DNA from: Schistosoma mansoni
Taxonomy: Eukaryota; Platyhelminthes; Trematoda; Strigeidida; Schistosomatidae
Assembly: GCF_000237925.1 (NCBI RefSeq)
Contig: NC_031498.1
Location: forward strand, 26,174,308-26,238,307
DNA length: 64,000 nt
Direction: 5' to 3'
Within the stretch, counting starts at the first letter, position 1. Every line of letters begins with the position of its first letter. Below the pieces are notes generated by a model. The model searched no databases. It was not told the origin of the DNA and was given only the letters and a program-made list of their open reading frames with translations. Position numbers and translations under genes: made by a program. Of this stretch, positions 37,546 through 46,500 are shown piece by piece.

Positions 37546-40500
37546 GGGGAATGAATCAATCATCGGATCAATTAGGCGACTAATATTAAAGCTACCAGAA
37601 TACATATGTGCGTAGGCGATAATCAATGCTCAAGCATACCTATTCATACAAACCCAACAATGACAAAGGTACAATGGTATAGATGAGTTGTTACCGTCGG
37701 TATGACTCTGTTCGTTAAATAGGTTAACAAAAGGGCTTAGCCAAATTAAATGTGAACAAACGCAATTGCACGGATGCTCCTATAGTGTTTCTGTGACGAT
37801 TAATTTTGGATATATATATGAATATATTGATTAACGTATTGATGAATGTAAAATAACAGGTGATTATTAATGGAGAGTATGTGAACACGGTTGATAGTAT
37901 TGAGTACCATCCACCTCAGAGAATAAAACTTCATCAAAATCATCCACCTGAGCTACAATCTTCTCCATCATCTCAAAGTACTTAGTTGTATTATTACAAT
38001 TTACATGTAGCTAGTACATGGTTTATTAGGTGATCTTCAAAGTCCACAATATACTACTTGATTAACACTATTCAAACCTGAGTTCTCCACCTAAATCTCA
38101 TAGAAATTAAGATAAAAGCAAAGAATAGCCCGTTTAAAATGCAACCATGTCTCAGAATTCAAATACTCACATTTTCAAATAATCTTATTTATGTTCAATT
38201 TGTAGATGGTACAAAACAGGGGCTAAATGATTTGAAAACGGCTGAGAACACTTTAAAAAACCTAATAGGTAATTAAACGATAGACTGATGAATGTGTTTA
38301 AACTTCATGTGGTTCCTGTGAGTGGACAGAACAACATATATCAACAGATGTCGTTACTAACACATAAAATTACATGCTGAATGCACTTTTGAATCAGGAT
38401 AGTGATTAAATGATTTTGTTCGTATTTTGACAGGAAATTAATAAATGTATTTTGAGCAAATACATAACTAAGCTACATAATCAGTGAATTATGGTTCTAT
38501 TCCTATCTCAGTTATACAGTTTAGTCTTCATGTTTGACAACACTCTTAAATCACCTACCTGACTTACCCCTCTAAGGATTCGATTTGTATTCGAAATACA
38601 AACAGTCAAGCTGGGTATGTATCATTATGTAATTTTGTGGAGACAGCTAAATGTGGAATGATAGGTCAGTCAAAAATCCTGACATCCACATTCATTATGG
38701 AATGTATAGAACAATGTAAATGAAGACAGAACAACTGTTATCTTACAGATCGGGAGAATTTTCTAAAGTACACGATAAATATACATATATTTACAACAGA
38801 TAAATAGGAAAATAAATGGGTCAGAATAAATGAATCTCCTAAGCCAGTCACTCAACTGATATCATTTCAACATATGTTCCATGAATATGTTTCATGTCAA
38901 ATGAAATGGGATTGAAAGCAAATATCTAAACTGATACACTTTAACCAGAAGTAATTGATCAAGGTGTTAAGATGAACCTACATTTAATTTGTAGATATTT
39001 TACGGATAGACGAATTGGATCTACGCAATGCTAAGGAAGACATAAAGAAACAAATAGGTAATTTATTCATAATTTCGTATACAAATAACTTTTACCTGAC
39101 AAGCTGATTTTCATTATTAACACTTTAATTTTGACACGAAGAATATCAGTAGTATTGTGACTTTAAGTTCGGATAGTTATCACGTGATTTATTCTTCAAT
39201 CAAAATACGACTTATTCAATCTCGGTACTGTGCCAAACCAATAACGTTCGACCGGAGTAAGCAGTCTAGCGTCCTTATTGATCCCTTGTTCGCCTAGTCA
39301 GTCCAATTGAGTCCAGAACATCAATAACAGTATGCACCATGCCAATAATTTATTCCAAACATACTTGTTTTATATAACAGCCAAACAGACCGCATCACAA
39401 CATAAAATATTAAATAACATTTGTACCAGATCAAGTCAAAAAGTGACTATGAATGTGGGAGACTGTAATCAATAAACTGAACAATGTTTATCAAGAAAGT
39501 TTATTTCATTTGCGAGACTGATAGGTTTTGGGTTCATATCTCGTGATGTGGGATCGTGGATGCCCATTGCTGAGGAATCCCACAATTCGACGATACGGCC
39601 TCCTAGTGTTTCCAGGTTTCCCATGGTGGTCTAGCTTCAATTGACTCATTATCGTAAAATCATTATGCAATAACAATGATATTATATATATTGACCAGTT
39701 ATAATATGTTTTATATTATATTAAATTTTAGATAAACTTGTTGAAATACTTCCAAATCAAAGAGAAGTATACACTGAATGTATGTGAATATACAATTAGT
39801 ACTCTAATAATAATAATAATAATAACGATGAATTTTAGATGTCAATTGTTTAGATTTTTTTAACAGAACTTACTTTCACAAGTAATCTTGTACAAGGTAT
39901 GGAAAATATTTTCCAAATACGTTTTAATTAAAAATAAGTGTTTCACTTTCCATTTGCAATTAACTTAACTTTTATGATCTATACTGTCAGACAACATGTA
40001 GGAATTATTGTTTGATTGAGATCATGAATGTTAGACTAATATTGAAAATCAAGAAGCATTGGATAGTTATCTGTTCCTAGTATTGGACTCTTCAGTAGTA
40101 CGCATCTACGACCTTACACGCGAGAAGATGGCCATGCAACTTCATGGATTAACATTAACGCCGTTGGATGATAGCTGAGTGGTCTAGAGGTTAAGCGCTC
40201 GCTTGCGTGACTGATAGGTCCTAGGTTCGAATCTCGCGATGCGGGTACGTGGATGCGCACTGTTGAGGAATCTCACATCCGTCCAGTGCTTCTAAGTATT
40301 GCACAGTGGTCTAGCTTCAATTGACTAGTGATATGAACTATTGAACTTTCTATAATATCCACAAAACCCCTTCTGATTTTAATAAAATATCTTAAATGGT
40401 AAATAATTGAAATGCAAATAGTTTCAAACCTTTACATAGTCTAAGTATCAATTACATCTAATGATTGACTGAATAAGTGAATTTTTTGGTAAAAATATGA

Positions 40501-43500
40501 AATTGTAAAACCAATTTCTTAATTAAAATCTTTTAGATTTGGATGATCTATTTGTATCAGCGAAAAATAAATACAGTATGTCTTTTTAATTAGTTAATAA
40601 ATAATGTATTATTGAAAGATAATATTGTTTGAATGAAGGCTAACAGTTGAATCCAGGACACTGGTTTCGTCCAATTTGGAAATCGTCAGGTGGATGTACC
40701 TGCATCACTGAGTTGATGTTTACTCCAGGACTGGAATCCAATACAATTCGCTTCAAACGTCATTGTATTTGTTAGCAGGACATAGATTGGATTAAAGCAT
40801 GTTCCAGACACGATTGTGTTGGTGCACTCTGATTGGCTAATTCTTATCCAATCAGCTATAGTTGATGCTTGGAGAAGATTCTTGAAACTTCTCATGTTAA
40901 AATTATAATCATACTAACGTATTTCTTATTGCGCTTCTTACTTCCATCTATCCTTGTTATTCGGAATATAATTTCTTCCCTGTTTAACCATGTTCTGATT
41001 TGGGGACTCATCGAGTGTATTGGTGTTCAAGAATAGTTAGCAATAAGAATAGCTAAGTAGTAATAAGAAATATATATAACAGTTATAACAGTGTTATTCA
41101 CTTAGTTAATGAGTCTTGATAACCACCTGCTTGTAAAGTGGGTTGATACAGGAAAACAATACCAAATGAATTTAGTAATTATAATCTATTACAAATGTAT
41201 GAACATTAACATAATTATGTAATGTTGAGAAAAAATGTTCTTTGTGTAAATTTTTGTATTATGGTGGGTCAAGATGATCTATTGTAGTAAACAAGAACAC
41301 GAGTAGGGACAATCGAATGTATTTAGGTAAAAAATTACAGAATATCTCATTAAAATATGACAACCATATAGTGAATTGTTAATTTGCAAACTGTCAATCA
41401 ATTGTCTCAATCTTGAATATTCCTTCTGCAAATATCATCACATACCGTCATTGATTATTTTTGTTCATGCATTCTCATACCCATTCCATTCCGAAAACGT
41501 TCTCTGCTTATCGATATTCTATTAAAATACATTCAATGCCCGACCACCGCTATATACTACTTATGTGGATATAAGTAGCCGTCACAACACTATATTTTCT
41601 GTTTGATTATATTCAATTTAGGCGTCAAAGTTTCAAAATCTTCAACTTTCTATCAATGTTTTGTCAAGAAAAAATCCGCCACTAACGGTAAGAGTAAATA
41701 TTCAAAACTATTTAGTTAAATGTTTCAAAAGTCTATTTAACATGACTAAGTTGCATAATCTATTGTTGTCATGAAACTCACATACGAAGAATTTCAATTC
41801 CTTGTTCATCTACTTACTAAAATATGATGTAATACTCAGATGAACATGAGTAGTATGACTTGAATTAACAAATGTCTCGTATATTCTAAATCTTAAGAGT
41901 TACTTGAAGTAATGAGTCCCTTTGATAAGAAAGAACGAGGTTCATGCTTCATCTAAAACCTAAAAGACATGAAAATGATTGTGTCACATCCCACTGTGTT
42001 TACCAATTTCAATATGTGTGTGGTCACACATACATAGAGAGGAGCAATCGTGATCTCAAAATTAGGGTGTATGAATATATACCAAAATGGTTGCAGAAAT
42101 AAATAGAATCCAATGACCCGATAAGAGTAGAGCATAAACATCCATCATCCTTTATTGCTAAACATACAATCGAAACAGGTTATAAGATTGATCTTAACTC
42201 GGCTTTTGTGGTGTTGTATAAAAGTGTAAAAAGGCGTCTATCAAGGCTTTTTGAAGCCTTAGCCATACAAAATTCAAACCGCCTTTATGTATTCAAAAAC
42301 ACTTTGTTCTCACTTTAAACCTACCCTGGTAATATTAGCACATTATCCCGAGTGATTAGGTTTCAAATTGTTTTCACATTTTCATTATTATTATTATTAT
42401 CATTATTATTACCCTTGTCTCCACTTACCCCCCTCCCCATTTCCAGTCTAGTTCACCATTTATTTTTATATATAAATGATCTAAACAACTATATGTGTGA
42501 TCAGATTGTTCGAAATGTATTACGCTAATATATCATCACATAGTTCTGATAACCGTCGTCTTCTTGAAAGTGATCTTTATTTCGAAATTCGCAATAATAA
42601 TTGTACTCACAGTTGGAATGGTTTGTTAACGGATTCAGTATCCTGTATAACATACAAATATCTTAGATTTGCCAACTAGTGATGGTGGTATTTTAAACAT
42701 CGAAATTAATTAAACTAAATCAGATGATAGAGAGTTTTGTAACATGTTGTGTGTGTAATCCATCAAGAGTAAGCTGATCACATATACAGAATCAATTTCG
42801 TTTGTTAGTAATCGAAAACTAACTCTCTAATGTAATTCAACACTGTAGCTCGAACGGAAGATAATTTCCAAATATAATCAGTCGGTTTGCTGAAGAGGAC
42901 GAGAAATCTATGCAATAAGTGCTTCAACATTATTTCGGTTCAATAACTGATAATTTTGCAAACAATTTACAATTATAGACTGTAGAGTAGTTATGTTTTT
43001 TTCAATCAACCTCAGTTACATAACATAACAGCATAATGTTTTAAAAGAGCTGAATCTACTGACCGCTTGTTACTTTCCAAACACAGACTCTCTTCTCCTG
43101 ATTGAATTATAAAATTATCCTCATTTTATTCTGTCTGGTAACAAAATTCATTAATGTAAGCAATTACGACATCTGGAGTTACGGCTTATTCACATTGGTA
43201 ATCTTGTACTTATACGTACATGAATGGGAGTTGAGTTTGAATGTCCGTAACCCATAGCAATCTGTTTTGTAAACAAATTTCGAATAGCTTGTAATAAGCA
43301 GCTTCCTTCGTAAATTTTTTGCAATTATGTAGCATTGGCGTCTGAGAACGACAAAAAGTCTTGTACAAGCCCCGAACCAAGAAATCACATTGGTAAGCCG
43401 AAGTGAACTATCCATTTAACTATTTTACAAGTCACTGTTGTAATTGCATATGGAAACTCATTTTCAAAAGTCTTTCTTCAAGTACTGACTAAACAATACG

Positions 43501-46500
43501 GCAGTAAAAATGTGGAGTTCAACCAGGTCTGTTGTGAGATATCAACTCACTGAAAACATTGGTGAACGGTTGCTCAATTTCGTGGATTGGTTGAAGTTAG
43601 ACATTAACACCGTTGGATGCCGGTCTGCTCAGTGGTTTATCGGTTAAGTGCTCTGGCGCAAGACTGGTAAGTCGTGGGTTTGAATCTCTCGAGGTGGGAT
43701 GGTGGATGCTCATTGCTGAGGAATCCCACAATAGGACGAGTTGGACGTCCAGTGTTTCCAGGTATTCCCTGGTGGTCCAGCTTCAATCCGCCCATTATCT
43801 AAACTATATAAAACTACTAAAATCTCCACAAAACCCTATTCCGATAAGAATAATAATTTACTTAAACAGAAGATTCACTAGATAAAACCAACATTAGGTA
43901 TTTTTATGAGGTTGAAATACAGCTACCAGTTCAATTGACTTGATACGAGCTATGAAGAGGTATCTTTGCAGTTGATACAAAAATTGTTGTCATCAAAGAC
44001 CACAAAGAAGCTGAATATTATGATAGACTGTAGACTGGAATGAAATATAACACTCTGGATAATTTTGGAACACTGTAATTTGACTGACTTCGTCATGTAA
44101 CTAAATTGACTTCAATGCCATGATATTTTTAAAGTCTGATAAGAACTATTTCGAGGATACTTATTTGTTAGGCACACATCTCAGCATACAAATCATATTT
44201 AAGTAAGATGAATAAATGAATGCTGACTAATAACCGAATCACAGAATGAATTTGATACTCAGTTTATATATCTTTTCATTGAGTACGATGAATAGATATA
44301 AAAGTGTATGTGCAGATACACAGAAATATAAGGAAACTGATAAAGTTATGAGATTGACAAGGACACATATTACATGGTTAACAAATAAAAGTTATTTGTC
44401 ATAAGATTTCAACACATGGTCTTAGCTCAGAGAGCCGCCTGTAGCTCCTCCGGGGGCTACTGCCGGTTCCAAGCCCGGGTAAAGGGGGGAGGATTGGGCA
44501 TGGGGTTAGGGACTCCATCCCGTAGAAAACCAACTCGCTAAAAAATAACGCTAACCAGAAAACATTTATGCTTGTCGGCGGACTATGCTCCATTGGGAGT
44601 AACAGGCGTAAGTAAGTAAGTAACCGGAAGTCATAAGATTTATCTAGTATCCTATTTACTCGAACTATAACAGGTTCACATATGGATATAATCAAATAAT
44701 GTATTTGTCACAGTTTGTTATTTCGTAAATCATTTTAACATATACTGGTAACTTGTTCACAACAAAGTGAATTAGTTCACTAACAGCAATATTATCCCAG
44801 TGTTTGTGTATAGTTTCAATAGTATATATACATGTTTTCATATATTCCAGATATTACGTCTTTAACTATTATGGCTGTAAAAAAAATACAGATTTTGGGT
44901 CGTTACAACGATCATTTATGTAAGTAATATTCAACGAAATTTCATTTGGTAAACTAAATGCTCTTTATTGAATAGTATATTCATTAAACTTACAGTAGTA
45001 TATGAGTATTTATACAAACTACATATTGTAATTCAATTTACTTAACGTACATTGTTCTCCTTCGGTTTGGGCACCCAGGCAGTATTACAGGCCTCACACA
45101 AATCAAATGTGATCTGTGTGGCGCATATGTATCTGGGTACCCCTTTGTATCAATATTTATGTGTTTAAATAAATAAATAATAAACGTACATTGTAGACCA
45201 AATGAAATAGCAGAGTGTACAAGTAACATTAAAGGACTTCGTAAGATTAGTTAATGAGATTACATTATTTGTTACAACCTACAATGATATACTCAATGTT
45301 TATTTACAAACATTTCAGTCGAACATGGACTTATATTTGATTTTATTAACAAAACAAAAAAGAGTAAACCGTGAGTTAATTTCATATCGTATTATGAATT
45401 AACTAATTTGTTCATTTAGAAAATGGGTGAAGAGATTCAATGACAGTTTCGAAGAATCCAGGTGTATAAAAAGGAATGTGAAAGGTGATTGTTCAGTATA
45501 AGCTTATTTACTTACTTACTCCTGTTACTCCCAATGGAGCATAGGCCGCAAATCAGCATTCTCCAACCCACTCTGTCCTTGGCCTTCCTTTCAAGTTCTA
45601 TCCAGCTGTTGTTCATTCTTCTCATGTCTGTTTCCATTCCTCGGCGTAATGAGTTCTTTGGTCTTCCTCTTCTCCTTTGGCCTTCAGGATTCCATGTGAG
45701 GTTTTGCCTTGTGACGCAGTTGGGTGCTTTCCTCAATATCTGTACTACCCACTTCCAGTGCTTCTTCCTGATTTCTTCCTCCAATGGATGGAATCTGGTT
45801 TGTTCTCTCTCACAGTGGGTTGTTGGTGGTAGTGTCCGGCCAACGGATCCGAAGTATATTGTGTAAACAACTGTTGATAAACACTTGTATCTTCTGGATA
45901 ATGGCTTTCGTAGTTCTCCACGTCTCCACCCCATACAGTAGAACTGTCTTGACATTTGTATTGAAAATTCTGACTTTATTGTTGGTTGATAATTGTTTTG
46001 AGTTCCAGATGTTCCTCAATTGTAGATATGCTGCTCTTTCTTTGCCAATCCGCGCCCTCACATCTGCATCTGATCCACCGTGTTCATCAATGATGCTGCC
46101 CAGATATGTAAAGGTTTTCACATCTTCCAAAGCTCCTTCGTCAAGTGTAATTTGATTGGTGCATATTGTATTGTATCGGAGAGTCTTGCTTTTCTCTTTG
46201 TTTATATTGAGACCTACTGCTGCTGAGGCTGCTGCTACACTGGTCGTTTTCTCCTGCATTTGTTGTTGCGTGTGTGATAGAAGAGCCAGATCATCCGCGA
46301 AGTCTAAATCGTCAAGCTGTATCCTGCCTGTCTTTTGCGTCTCGTGCTTTCCTCCAGCTGTTGACGTCTTCATGATTCAGTCGATCACCAGGAGAAAGAG
46401 AAAGGGTGAGAGTAGGCAACCTTGCCTAACACCGGTCTTTACCTCGAATGAGTCGGTGAGTTGTCCTCCGTGGACGATTTGGCAGTTTAATCCGTCAAAG

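Noticed and set aside
42669-42680. Possible 12-bp micro-exon between TATCTTAG and GTGATG
   Set aside because: Too short to distinguish from chance; skipping it leaves a good gene model.
44399-44695. 98-codon minus-strand frame, with a partner at 60,639-60,878
   Set aside because: It lies inside the composite retroelement and its target duplications; the conservation is due to the inverted duplication.
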